Under the pieces are notes generated by a model that was given only the letters and a program-made list of their open reading frames with translations, ran no database searches and was not told where the DNA came from. From Candidatus Endomicrobiellum neotermitis (GTDB lineage: Bacteria > Elusimicrobiota > Endomicrobiia > Endomicrobiales > Endomicrobiaceae), in contig JAITDW010000003.1 in the NCBI GenBank assembly GCA_031282355.1, positions 153,708 through 217,707 on the forward strand: 64,000 bases of DNA, read 5' to 3'. Made by a program: the position numbers and the translations under genes. Of this stretch, positions 1 through 8,066 are shown one piece after another. Each line of letters starts with the position of its first letter. Position 1 is the stretch's first letter.

Positions 1-534
1 TCAATAATTAATGCGAATGGAATAAATGCAATAATAGATTTAAATTTTAAGAATGGTGAAAAAAAAGCTGCTATTGTAAAATCACTACAAAAAGATATTT
101 TAACTCAGAATTTCATACATATAGATTTTCATGTAATTTCTCTTAGTGATAAAATTGAAGTTTTTGTACCTATTCATATTGACGGAATTGCTGATGGGGT
201 GAAAAATTTTGGTGGTGTTATGGAATTCATAACAAGAGAAGTTAAAATTTTATCTTTACCTAAGGATATTCCTTCAAAAATCAGTGTAAATGTAAGTGAA
301 TTAAAAGTAGGAGATAAAATAAGCATTATTGATCTACCTAAAATAAATGGTGTACAGTATGTTCAGGATAGTTCGATGTTAATAGTCCATATTACATCTG
401 TAGTAATTGAAGATGAAAAAGAAACAAGTTCTAAAGAGGTTGAAACAGCAACACAACCTGAAGTAATATCAAGTAAAGGTAAAAAAGATAAAGAAAGTGA
501 AGAAACAACACATAATAGTATTGTGAAGAAGTGA
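1..534 (+). CDS. rplY: 50S ribosomal protein L25 / Ctc family, 5' end missing
   Basis: The reading frame is open from the first base, so the start lies left of the window; 177 residues are visible. L25 binds 5S rRNA in the large ribosomal subunit, and the long Ctc form adds a C-terminal beta domain. The visible part has the linker seen in this family (residues about 45-65, VPIHIDGIADGVKNFGGV) followed by the C-terminal domain with the pattern LPKDIPSKISVNVSELKVGD. The last 40 residues are a Lys/Glu/Thr-rich, probably disordered tail, as in other Ctc-type proteins. The internal ATG at 220 is not the real start, because conserved sequence continues upstream of it. The gene sits just before pth, a common bacterial order. 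Confidence 0.9.
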   Translation, partial: SIINANGINAIIDLNFKNGEKKAAIVKSLQKDILTQNFIHIDFHVISLSDKIEVFVPIHIDGIADGVKNFGGVMEFITREVKILSLPKDIPSKISVNVSELKVGDKISIIDLPKINGVQYVQDSSMLIVHITSVVIEDEKETSSKEVETATQPEVISSKGKKDKESEETTHNSIVKK

Positions 535-614
535 TTATGTAATTTTTATTTTTTAAGAGCATATATGTATTTTTACAACCATATTCAAAATTATGGCTGG
601 AACTTGGATTGTGT

Positions 615-1193
615 ATGGATAAATGTATAAATCTTTTTATAGGTCTTGGGAATCCAGGTCTAAAATACGAAAACACTCGTCACAATTTTGGATTTATTGT
701 TTTAGATGAAATAGTAAAGTTTAAGAAACTGAGATTTAAAAATTGGGGTGATATAGCAAAAATTTCTTTTTATGATATTGGTAGCAGAAAAATATGGTTT
801 TTAAAACCCATGATTTTTATGAATTCATCTGGATTTGTAGTTTCTTCTTTTGCCAAATATCATAAAATTACTAGCAACGAAATATTTGTTTTCTATGATG
901 ATTTTTCGGTACCACTTGGTGAGTATAGAATAAGGATGAATGGTTCTTCAGGTGGGCATAATGGAATAAGTTCAATAATAAAGTGCATGCATAGTAGTAA
1001 TTTTGCAAGAATGAAACTTGGTATAGGCACAAATTTTAAATTTAGAAGTACTGCAGAATTTGTATTATCTCCATTTTCAAAAGATGATGATAAAAAAGTA
1101 TGTTTAATAAAAAAGAAATGTGTCAAATTTTTCGATGAAATATGTCTATTAGGGCTTGATAGAGCAGTAGCGATGTTGTCAAATATTGGATAA
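615..1193 (+). CDS. pth: Peptidyl-tRNA hydrolase
   Basis: Pth releases tRNA from peptidyl-tRNA dropped by stalled ribosomes, in the cytoplasm. The family signature GLGNPGLKYENTRHNFGF is near the N terminus, with catalytic His at about residue 23. MNSSG carries the conserved Asn at about 70, YDDF the Asp at about 96, and GSSGGHNG the Asn at about 116. At 192 residues it has the usual length. Frame-compatible starts are TTG 609 and ATG 615; I chose 615 because GGA at 606-608 gives normal spacing. The gene follows rplY after 80 bp, and its stop abuts the next gene. Confidence 0.95.
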   Translation: MDKCINLFIGLGNPGLKYENTRHNFGFIVLDEIVKFKKLRFKNWGDIAKISFYDIGSRKIWFLKPMIFMNSSGFVVSSFAKYHKITSNEIFVFYDDFSVPLGEYRIRMNGSSGGHNGISSIIKCMHSSNFARMKLGIGTNFKFRSTAEFVLSPFSKDDDKKVCLIKKKCVKFFDEICLLGLDRAVAMLSNIG

Positions 1194-1199
1194 GTGGTT

Positions 1200-1412
1200 A
1201 TGGTTAAAAAACAGCAAAATGACAAAATGACTAGAAATATAAAATGTGCTAAAGGGTTTGTCAATGGTCCATGCGGTGGATTTGTAAATGGTAAATGTGA
1301 AGTTGACTCATCCAAAAATTGTATGTGGGTTTCAATCTATGAAAAATTAAAAGTAGCAGGTAAACTCAAAGATTTTATTAACCAATATATAGCTCCTATT
1401 CATAAAAGCTGA
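1200..1412 (+). CDS. metV: MetV-like protein (C-terminal domain of methylenetetrahydrofolate reductase), minimal form
   Basis: This small Cys-rich protein of 70 residues has the pattern CAKGFVNGPCGGFVNGKCEV followed by a Cys, a Trp and IYEKLK. I recognise it as the MTHFR C-terminal (MetV) family, the partner of MetF in acetogens and other anaerobes. MetV proteins are usually much longer; here essentially only the Cys-rich segment remains. Four Cys residues could bind a metal or FeS cluster (inference). It lies 6 bp after pth and 19 bp before metF, so it is almost certainly co-transcribed with metF. GTG 1194 is an alternative start, but ATG 1200 is better spaced from upstream GGATAAG. Function depends on family and context only. 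Confidence 0.75.
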   Translation: MVKKQQNDKMTRNIKCAKGFVNGPCGGFVNGKCEVDSSKNCMWVSIYEKLKVAGKLKDFINQYIAPIHKS

Positions 1413-1431
1413 TTTGAAAGGGATTTGTGCT

Positions 1432-2310
1432 TTGAAATTTAAAGAAAAATTAAAATCTGATAAATTTTTAATAACTGCAGAATTATTCCCACCAAGAGGA
1501 ATTGATATTTCTTCTTTCTTACGCAGATCTAGATGTTTATCTGGGATTGTCGATGCTGTAAATGTTACAGATAATCAAAGAGCATCTATGAGAGTTGGAT
1601 CTTTAGCTATGAGTAAAATTTTGCTCGAACATATGATAGAACCTATTTTGCAGATTACAACAAGGGATAAAAATAGAATTGCTTTGCAATCTGAGTTATT
1701 AAGTGCAAATGTTTTAGGTATAGACAATGTTTTGCTTTTAAGTGGAGATCATCCAAATATAGGTGAATATATTGGAGCAAAAGCAGTCTACGATTTAGAC
1801 ACAATTCAACTTATAAAAACTGCGAGACTTTTAGAAACTGGTATTGATTTAGCTGGAAAAACACTATGCGGTAATCCTAAATTTTGTGTAGGTGCAGTTA
1901 TAAATCCATCAGCTCAGCCTGTTGATTTGCAAGTTTTGATGTTTGAAAAAAAAGCAAAAGCTGGTGCTGAATTTTTTCAAACTCAAGCTATTTTTGATGT
2001 AAATATATATATGGATTTTTTAAAAAAAATAAAAAAATTTAATGTAAAAGTTTTACCTGGAGTTATACTTATAAAATCGCCTAAATTTATACAATTTTTA
2101 CGATCACTTGCTGGTGTAAATATTCCACAAAAAATAGAGGATAGGATATGTTCAGCTTCTAATCCTTTAGATGAAGGTATAAAAATTTGTTCTGAAACTA
2201 TTAATGCGTTGCGTTCATGCGCAGATGGTGTTCATATAATGGCGATTGGAACTGAAGAATATATACCAGAAATAATAAAAAATAGCATGGGTATGTCATT
2301 TTTTATTTAG
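1432..2310 (+). CDS. metF: 5,10-methylenetetrahydrofolate reductase
   Basis: MetF reduces 5,10-methylene-THF to 5-methyl-THF for methionine synthesis or C1 flow. The protein is a TIM barrel of about 292 residues. The family start ITAELFPPRG supplies the catalytic Glu near residue 16, VNVTDNQRA is next, and LLLSGDHP is the flavin-binding segment. GAVINPSAQP and FFQTQAIFD are also typical. The frame is open from TTG 1414, but AAAGGG at 1417-1422 points to TTG 1432, an unusual start codon. The sequence resembles the MetF of anaerobes that works with MetV, and the metV-like gene lies directly upstream. Confidence 0.92.
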   Translation: MKFKEKLKSDKFLITAELFPPRGIDISSFLRRSRCLSGIVDAVNVTDNQRASMRVGSLAMSKILLEHMIEPILQITTRDKNRIALQSELLSANVLGIDNVLLLSGDHPNIGEYIGAKAVYDLDTIQLIKTARLLETGIDLAGKTLCGNPKFCVGAVINPSAQPVDLQVLMFEKKAKAGAEFFQTQAIFDVNIYMDFLKKIKKFNVKVLPGVILIKSPKFIQFLRSLAGVNIPQKIEDRICSASNPLDEGIKICSETINALRSCADGVHIMAIGTEEYIPEIIKNSMGMSFFI

Positions 2311-2347
2311 TTCATCACTATATAATATATTAAGGTTTCGTTATAAA

Positions 2348-3196
2348 ATGATAGGAACAGAAGAATTAATAAAAATATCTGCAAATGTAAGAAAAGATAT
2401 TATCAAAATGATAAATATATCAGGTTCAGGTCATCCTGGGGGTAGTCTGTCAGCAGTTGAACTTTTAGTAGCATTATATTTTAAATATATAAATTTTGAT
2501 CCTAAAAACATTAATAATCCAAACAGGGATTATTTCATATTATCTAAAGGTCATGCCTGTCCGGTACTTTATTCAGTTTTGGCAAGATTTGGATGTTTAA
2601 ATATTGATGAATTGTATACTTTAAGAAAACTTGGTAGTAGACTCCAAGGGCATCCGTCAAGAAATGAAAAAATCCCTGGAATAGATGTATCAACTGGATC
2701 TTTAGGATATGGGCTATCAATAGGTTTAGGAATTGCAATAGGTATAAAAAAGCAAATAAACAGAAATAATAGGATTTATGTGCTCATGGGTGATGGAGAA
2801 CAACAAGAGGGAAGCGTTTGGGAAGGTATAATGTCTGCGGTGCACTACAAACTTAATAATCTTTGCGTAATTATAGATAATAATGGAATGCAAATAGATG
2901 GAAATACAAAAGATATAATGAACATTGAACCATTAGCTGATAAATACAAAATTTTTGGTTGGGACACTTTTGTAATAGATGGGCATAATTTTGATGAAAT
3001 AGATAAAGCTTATTCACAATTTGTTGAAAATGCTAAAAAAAAACAAGGGAAACCTACAGCAATAATAGCAAAAACTGTTAAAGGTAAGGGGATTTCGTTT
3101 ATGGAAAATGTTATATCGTGGCATGGTAATGCTCCATCTGAAGAGGAATTAAAAAAAGCATTGAATGAAATTGATGCGAGTATAACTCATATTTAA
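2348..3196 (+). CDS. Transketolase, N-terminal (ThDP-binding) subunit
   Basis: This is one half of a two-gene transketolase, which moves two-carbon ketol units in the non-oxidative pentose phosphate pathway. HPGGSLSAVELL and SKGHACPVLYSV lie near residues 28-80, and the thiamine diphosphate motif starts at GDGEQQEGSVWEG (about 148) and ends with the Asn pair in IIDNNGMQ. At 282 residues it matches split N-terminal subunits. ATG 2348 follows metF by 37 bp. The partner subunit starts 230 bp downstream on the same strand. Dxs is excluded because a full dxs is present at 59070. Confidence 0.92.
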   Translation: MIGTEELIKISANVRKDIIKMINISGSGHPGGSLSAVELLVALYFKYINFDPKNINNPNRDYFILSKGHACPVLYSVLARFGCLNIDELYTLRKLGSRLQGHPSRNEKIPGIDVSTGSLGYGLSIGLGIAIGIKKQINRNNRIYVLMGDGEQQEGSVWEGIMSAVHYKLNNLCVIIDNNGMQIDGNTKDIMNIEPLADKYKIFGWDTFVIDGHNFDEIDKAYSQFVENAKKKQGKPTAIIAKTVKGKGISFMENVISWHGNAPSEEELKKALNEIDASITHI

Positions 3197-3426
3197 AGTT
3201 AGATGTAAGACGTTTAAAATTTTATTACACAAAGTTTATAATATTATTTATTCAAATTTTCACTTCATGTTTTTTGTTGCAATAAATAATTGTTGTTTTT
3301 TATTTGTATTTTTTTATCTTAATAACTTTTCATTCATTGATTTTTACAAAAATGAAAGGTGTTACACAGATAAAATTCGTGCATTAAATTGTTGTTATTA
3401 ATATTAAAAATAAAACTTAAAAAATT

Positions 3427-4377
3427 ATGATTAAAATTTTCGGGAATAAAGCTACGAGGTTTGGTTTTGGAGATGCTCTTGTAGAACTTGGGAAAACAAA
3501 TACTAAAATATTTGCTTTAGGAGCAGATACAGCTAAATCAGTCGCACTTACTAATTTTAAAAAAATGTTTCCTGATAGGTTTATCAATGTTGGGATTGCT
3601 GAAAATAATTTAGTTGGTATAGCATCAGGGCTTGCTATAACTGGATTCATTCCATTTATAGCAACTTATGGTGTTTTTTTAGCTGGTAGACCGTGGGAAC
3701 AAATAAGAACGTCTGTATGTTATTCAAACTTAAATGTAAAATTATGTGGTTCTCATTCAGGACTTATGGTAGGTTATGATGGTGCAACTCATCAGATTTT
3801 AGAAGATATTTCTATAATGAGATGTATTCCTAAAATGAAAGTTATATATCCTTGCGACTATATTGAAACAAAGAAATCGATAATTGCGTGTGCATATTCG
3901 AACGGTCCAGTGTATGTACGTCTTGGAAGAGAAGATACACCGATATTTACTGAAGAAGATAGTTTTTTTGAAATAGGAAAGGCAAATATTTTAAGAAATG
4001 GGAATGATGTTGCCGTTATGGCATGTGGGACAATGGTCTATGAATCTTTATTAGCTGCTGAAATTCTAGCGAAAAAAGGAATAAAAATAAAAGTTATAAA
4101 TATTCATACTATTAAACCAATTGACGAAGAAACAATTATCAATACAGCAAAAATTTGTAGAGCAGTGGTGACAGCAGAAGAACACCAACTTTATGGTGGT
4201 TTTGGTTCTGCAGTTATAGAAGTTTTAGCAAAAAATTGTCCTGTTCCTGTAGAAATGGTAGGTGTTAATGATAGATTTGGAGAATCAGGTAATGCTATGG
4301 ATTTGATCATTAAATTTGGACTAAAAAGTACAAATATTGTAAATGCAGTATTAAAAGTTTTAAAAAGAAAAAAATAA
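3427..4377 (+). CDS. Transketolase, C-terminal subunit
   Basis: This is the second half of the split transketolase: pyrimidine-binding and C-terminal domains. Typical segments are FALGADTAKSV, RFINVGIAENNLVGIASGLA (containing the Glu that activates ThDP) and GSHSGLMVGYDGATHQ, then VYVRLGRED and, near the C terminus, AEEHQLYGGFGSAV. At 316 residues the length is normal. No clear Shine-Dalgarno precedes ATG 3427; the upstream bases are A-rich. The 230-bp spacer from the N-terminal subunit is unusually long, since such genes commonly touch or overlap. Confidence 0.92.
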   Translation: MIKIFGNKATRFGFGDALVELGKTNTKIFALGADTAKSVALTNFKKMFPDRFINVGIAENNLVGIASGLAITGFIPFIATYGVFLAGRPWEQIRTSVCYSNLNVKLCGSHSGLMVGYDGATHQILEDISIMRCIPKMKVIYPCDYIETKKSIIACAYSNGPVYVRLGREDTPIFTEEDSFFEIGKANILRNGNDVAVMACGTMVYESLLAAEILAKKGIKIKVINIHTIKPIDEETIINTAKICRAVVTAEEHQLYGGFGSAVIEVLAKNCPVPVEMVGVNDRFGESGNAMDLIIKFGLKSTNIVNAVLKVLKRKK

Positions 4378-4611
4378 TATGTCAAAAAATTCAACGTAGC
4401 ATTGTTTTCGTTGAGAACAAGCTATTGTAATGTTTTTTTAATTTATTTTTTTAGAAGAATGATTCTAATTTATGTGAAGAAGATATTGTGTAATTAAAAA
4501 GTGTGTTTATGAATATTAGAAGTTTGTTTAATGTTTAAGAAAAAATGAGTAGTGCTACGATCGTTGATACAAATACTAAGTAATAAATAATTCAACTGTG
4601 TGAAGGTGAAT

Positions 4612-6078
4612 ATGAAAATGGAAAATAATGAACAAACTCCTATAGAACATATAATTGAAGAAAGAAAACAAAAAGTTAAGCGTTTTATATGCTCTGGAAT
4701 AAATCCTTACCCTTCAAAATGTGATCTAAGTAAAAATAATGCTGATATACAAAAACAATTCTCTTTTCTTAAAGCTGGACAGACGTCAGACATAAAAATT
4801 AAAACTGTAGGTAGAGTTATGATACTTAGAAATATGGGAAAAGCTACTTTTCTTGATATAAAAGATGGATATGCAAAAATTCAAATTTATGTTAAGGCTG
4901 ATAAAATTGGCATTGAGCAATATAATTTTTTTTTAAATATGATTGATACATCAGATATTATTGCTGTTGAGGGTACACTTTTTAAGACTAGAACAAATGA
5001 GCTTAGCATAATACTTGAAAAGTGGAATATTCTTACAAAAGCATTTAGACCCCTTCCTGAAAAATGGCATGGGCTTAAAGACATTCAAACAAGACATAGA
5101 CAAAGATATTTGGATTTAATTGCAAATAGTAATGTGAAAGATATCTTCGTAAAGAGAAGTAAAATTATTTCATCTGTAAGACGTAAACTTGAAGAACTTG
5201 GATTTATTGAAGTTGAGACCCCTATTTTGCAACCTTTAGTAGGTGGAGCAAATGCAAAACCGTTTATAACGCATCATAACACTTTAAATATGGATTTATT
5301 TTTGAGGATTGCTCCAGAACTTTTTTTAAAACGTCTTGTTGTTGGTGGCATAGATAAGATTTTTGAAATAGGAAGAAATTTTAGAAATGAAGGTATAGAT
5401 AAAACCCATAATCCAGAATTTACTATGCTTGAACTCTATCAAGCGTATGCTGATTATAATGATATGATGCATATCACTGAAATTTTAATTAAGACAGCTG
5501 CAAAAGAAATAAATTCAACGATTAATTTAGAATTTAAGAAAGCAAAAATGTTTGATTTAATAGAAGAGTATACAGGACTCAAATTGTTACCATATGTTGA
5601 AAGCGGAAAAATGTTCGACCAAGTAAAACATTTAAATCTCAATTTGCATAAAGATGCAACAGATGAAAAAGTATTAGACCAACTTTTTGATGAAAAAGTT
5701 GTACCAAATCTTAAAAATCCTACATTTGTTATAGATTATCCAGCAGCTTATTCATTACTTGCTAAAGTTAAATTCAATCATCCTGAAATAGCTGAAAGAT
5801 TTGAGCTTTACATGAATGGTATAGAAATAGGGAATGCCTATTCTGAGCTTAATGATCCACAACTTCAAAAAAAGAGGTTTATTAAACAAATAGAATCTAA
5901 GAAACAAAGTGATGAGGTAGTTGCATTGCCATATGATAAAGATTTTATTATTGCGCTTGAACATGGACTTCCTCCTACTGGTGGTTTAGGAATAGGAATA
6001 GATAGGCTTGTTATGATTTTAACAGACACAGAATCAATCAGAGAAGTGATAACATTCCCCATAATGAGATCAGAATAA
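4612..6078 (+). CDS. lysS: Lysyl-tRNA synthetase, class II
   Basis: LysS charges tRNA-Lys. After a basic N-terminal stretch comes the OB-fold anticodon-binding domain (about residues 50-165, with [18 protein letters not shown]). The class II catalytic core follows: motif 2 contains [13 protein letters not shown] and the acidic [10 protein letters not shown], and motif 3 is [10 protein letters not shown] near the C terminus. The 488 residues match the family. Frame-compatible starts are GTG 4600, GTG 4606, ATG 4612 and ATG 4618; GAAGG at 4602-4606 favours 4612. The 222-bp spacer to the transketolase gene has a weak hairpin (TCAACG/CGTTGA, about 4391-4414) but nothing I would call a terminator. 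Confidence 0.96.
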   Translation: MKMENNEQTPIEHIIEERKQKVKRFICSGINPYPSKCDLSKNNADIQKQFSFLKAGQTSDIKIKTVGRVMILRNMGKATFLDIKDGYAKIQIYVKADKIGIEQYNFFLNMIDTSDIIAVEGTLFKTRTNELSIILEKWNILTKAFRPLPEKWHGLKDIQTRHRQRYLDLIANSNVKDIFVKRSKIISSVRRKLEELGFIEVETPILQPLVGGANAKPFITHHNTLNMDLFLRIAPELFLKRLVVGGIDKIFEIGRNFRNEGIDKTHNPEFTMLELYQAYADYNDMMHITEILIKTAAKEINSTINLEFKKAKMFDLIEEYTGLKLLPYVESGKMFDQVKHLNLNLHKDATDEKVLDQLFDEKVVPNLKNPTFVIDYPAAYSLLAKVKFNHPEIAERFELYMNGIEIGNAYSELNDPQLQKKRFIKQIESKKQSDEVVALPYDKDFIIALEHGLPPTGGLGIGIDRLVMILTDTESIREVITFPIMRSE

Positions 6079-6111
6079 AATTTTAAAAAAGGATTATATT
6101 GAATTTTATTT

Positions 6112-7344
6112 ATGAATATATTATCAGTGGAACTTTTTATAGCATTAAGGTATTTAAAAACAAAAGGAAAAGGGTCCCTTTCTGTACTCACAACTCTTAT
6201 AGCTATTGGTGGTACTGCTCTTGGAGTAGCATCGCTTGTAATTACATTGTCTATTATGAGTGGATTTCAAAGTGATATACAAAGTAGAATTTTGGGGGTA
6301 CAGCCACATATAATTGTCACAAATGTAGACGATAGTGTAATTAAAAATTATTTCGATATTGAAAATAAAATAAAAAAAAATAAATTTGTTTTAAATGTAT
6401 CGCCATTTATATGCAAACAGGGTATGATTTATAGTTCTAATTCGTCAGCATTCGCTGGCATAGTAATGAAAGCTGTAAATTATAAAAATGAGAATGTCAT
6501 GCTTAATATCTCAAAAAAAATAAAAGTCTCAGATATAAAATTTAATAACGAAAAAATAGGTAAAAGATCGATAATACTTGGTAGTGAACTTGCAAAAAAT
6601 ATTTCTTCAAATGTCGGTGATGAAGTTGCTATCATGTTTCCAGGAGATTTTAAGAATTTCAATAAATTGTATAAATTCGTAGTTGTAGCTATTATAGAAT
6701 CTGGTATATATGATTTTGATTCTTCTTTTGGGCTTATTGATCTTGAAGAGGGGCAAAAATTTTTTTTAATGCAAAATAATGAAATTACAGGATTTAATAT
6801 AAACACAAATAATTTTGATAAAGCTACAATCATAACTTCACAACTACAAAATGAACTATCTTATCCATATATAGTAAGAACATGGGCTGAAATGAATAAA
6901 AATCTTTTCTCTGCGCTTAAACTTGAAAAAATAATGATGTTTCTAATTTTAGGACTTATAATTCTTGTAGCTGCATTTAATATTGTTTCAAATATTCTAC
7001 TCTTGAGTATCCAAAAATCTAAAGAAATTGGAATAATGTGTGCGATGGGGTTTTCAAAATTTATGATTTCTAAAATTTTTTTTTATGAGGGAATCATTAT
7101 AGGCTTTATAGGGAATTTATTAGGTCTTATAGTTGGTCTTGTTATAAGTTTTTCACTAAAATTTTTTGATATATTTAAATTACCTAAAGATGTTTATTAT
7201 GTTAATAAATTACCTGTAGTAATAGTACCGTCAGATATAATTACTATTGTTATAAGTGCGTTTATTATCACACTGTTAGCTGGGGTTTATCCAGCTTATC
7301 AAATTTCAAAGTTAGATCCGCTTGAAGCTATAAAATATAGGTAA
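6112..7344 (+). CDS. lolE: Lipoprotein-releasing ABC transporter permease (LolC/LolE family)
   Basis: This inner-membrane permease has the MacB/FtsX fold: one N-terminal helix (about residues 25-50), a large periplasmic domain (about 50-270) and three C-terminal helices (about 275-405). The N-terminal ALRYLKTKGKGSLSVLTTLI and the C-terminal PAYQISKLDPLEAIKYR are hallmarks of LolC/LolE proteins, which pass mature lipoproteins from the inner membrane to LolA. Only one permease gene is present, so it may act as a homodimer (inference). ATG 6112 is the first start in frame; AAAAGGA lies further upstream than ideal. The ATPase gene follows after 6 bp. Confidence 0.88.
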   Translation: MNILSVELFIALRYLKTKGKGSLSVLTTLIAIGGTALGVASLVITLSIMSGFQSDIQSRILGVQPHIIVTNVDDSVIKNYFDIENKIKKNKFVLNVSPFICKQGMIYSSNSSAFAGIVMKAVNYKNENVMLNISKKIKVSDIKFNNEKIGKRSIILGSELAKNISSNVGDEVAIMFPGDFKNFNKLYKFVVVAIIESGIYDFDSSFGLIDLEEGQKFFLMQNNEITGFNINTNNFDKATIITSQLQNELSYPYIVRTWAEMNKNLFSALKLEKIMMFLILGLIILVAAFNIVSNILLLSIQKSKEIGIMCAMGFSKFMISKIFFYEGIIIGFIGNLLGLIVGLVISFSLKFFDIFKLPKDVYYVNKLPVVIVPSDIITIVISAFIITLLAGVYPAYQISKLDPLEAIKYR

Positions 7345-7350
7345 TTTTTT

Positions 7351-8013
7351 ATGGATATAAAAGTTGAAAGTTTGACTAAAAATTACAAAAAAGAAAAACT
7401 AGATATCGAAGTACTAAAAGATATTAGTTTTACAATAGCATCAGGTCAAAAGATTATTTTTAATGGGCCATCAGGAGCCGGGAAAAGTACTTTAATTCAT
7501 ATTTTAGGACTTATGGAGAGACCAACATCGGGTAAAGTTTATATAGGGAATATTGATTGCTTTATAGGTGATGATAAATATTTATGCGATATGAGAAAAA
7601 AGAATATAGGTTTTATTTTTCAATTTCATTATCTCATGCCTGATTTTACAGTATTGGAAAATATTTTGTTGCCTGTATGGAGCGAAAAAAATATAAAATT
7701 TAAGCAAGCTCAGGACATTTTGACAAAAGTTGGGCTTTTACATAGACAAGATCATTTTCCAAATATGTTATCAGGCGGAGAGCAGCAAAGAGTTGCTTTT
7801 GCAAGAGCTTTTATAAATAATCCAAAAATAATTTTCGCAGACGAACCAACAGGGAACTTAGATAAGGATACAGGACTCATAATAGAAAGTTTATTATTTG
7901 AAAGTTCTTTGCAAACAGGGGTTACTATAGTACTTGTTACACATGATGAAAAGCTTAATTCAAAAGCTGATAGGGTAATAAAAATTGTTAATGGTGAAAT
8001 TTGTACTATATAA
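7351..8013 (+). CDS. lolD: Lipoprotein-releasing ABC transporter ATP-binding protein LolD
   Basis: This ABC ATPase of the LolD/MacB group has Walker A GPSGAGKST near residue 39, Q-loop FQFHYLMPDFTVLEN near 90, signature LSGGEQQRVAFARAF near 139 and Walker B IIFADEPTGNLD near 159. The switch His is in VTHDEK. It powers the permease encoded just upstream. The gap of 6 bp and the following bamA/lpx genes support an envelope-assembly operon. Length (220) is normal. Confidence 0.93.
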   Translation: MDIKVESLTKNYKKEKLDIEVLKDISFTIASGQKIIFNGPSGAGKSTLIHILGLMERPTSGKVYIGNIDCFIGDDKYLCDMRKKNIGFIFQFHYLMPDFTVLENILLPVWSEKNIKFKQAQDILTKVGLLHRQDHFPNMLSGGEQQRVAFARAFINNPKIIFADEPTGNLDKDTGLIIESLLFESSLQTGVTIVLVTHDEKLNSKADRVIKIVNGEICTI

Positions 8014-8066
8014 GTTTAAATTATTTCTTTAGGTTATAGTATGTAAGTTTATTTTAAGGTATTTTA

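Noticed and set aside
199..534. A short protein starting at 199 as a separate gene
   Set aside because: Conserved L25/Ctc sequence continues in frame to base 1, so this is the end of a longer gene.
893..1315. A 140-codon minus-strand frame over pth and the metV-like gene
   Set aside because: Both plus-strand genes are recognisable; the frame is a mirror of them.
2348..4377. The two subunits as a pyruvate or acetoin dehydrogenase E1 pair, or a split Dxs
   Set aside because: The ThDP and substrate motifs are those of transketolase, and a full dxs with its own motifs is at 59070.
4378..4599. Hairpin TCAACG/CGTTGA as a terminator of the transketolase genes
   Set aside because: The stem is only 6 pairs with a 12-nt loop, and the T-run is about 15 nt further on.
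5865..6191. A 108-codon minus-strand frame spanning the end of lysS and start of the Lol permease gene
   Set aside because: It overlaps two clear plus-strand genes and shows no motif or ribosome site.
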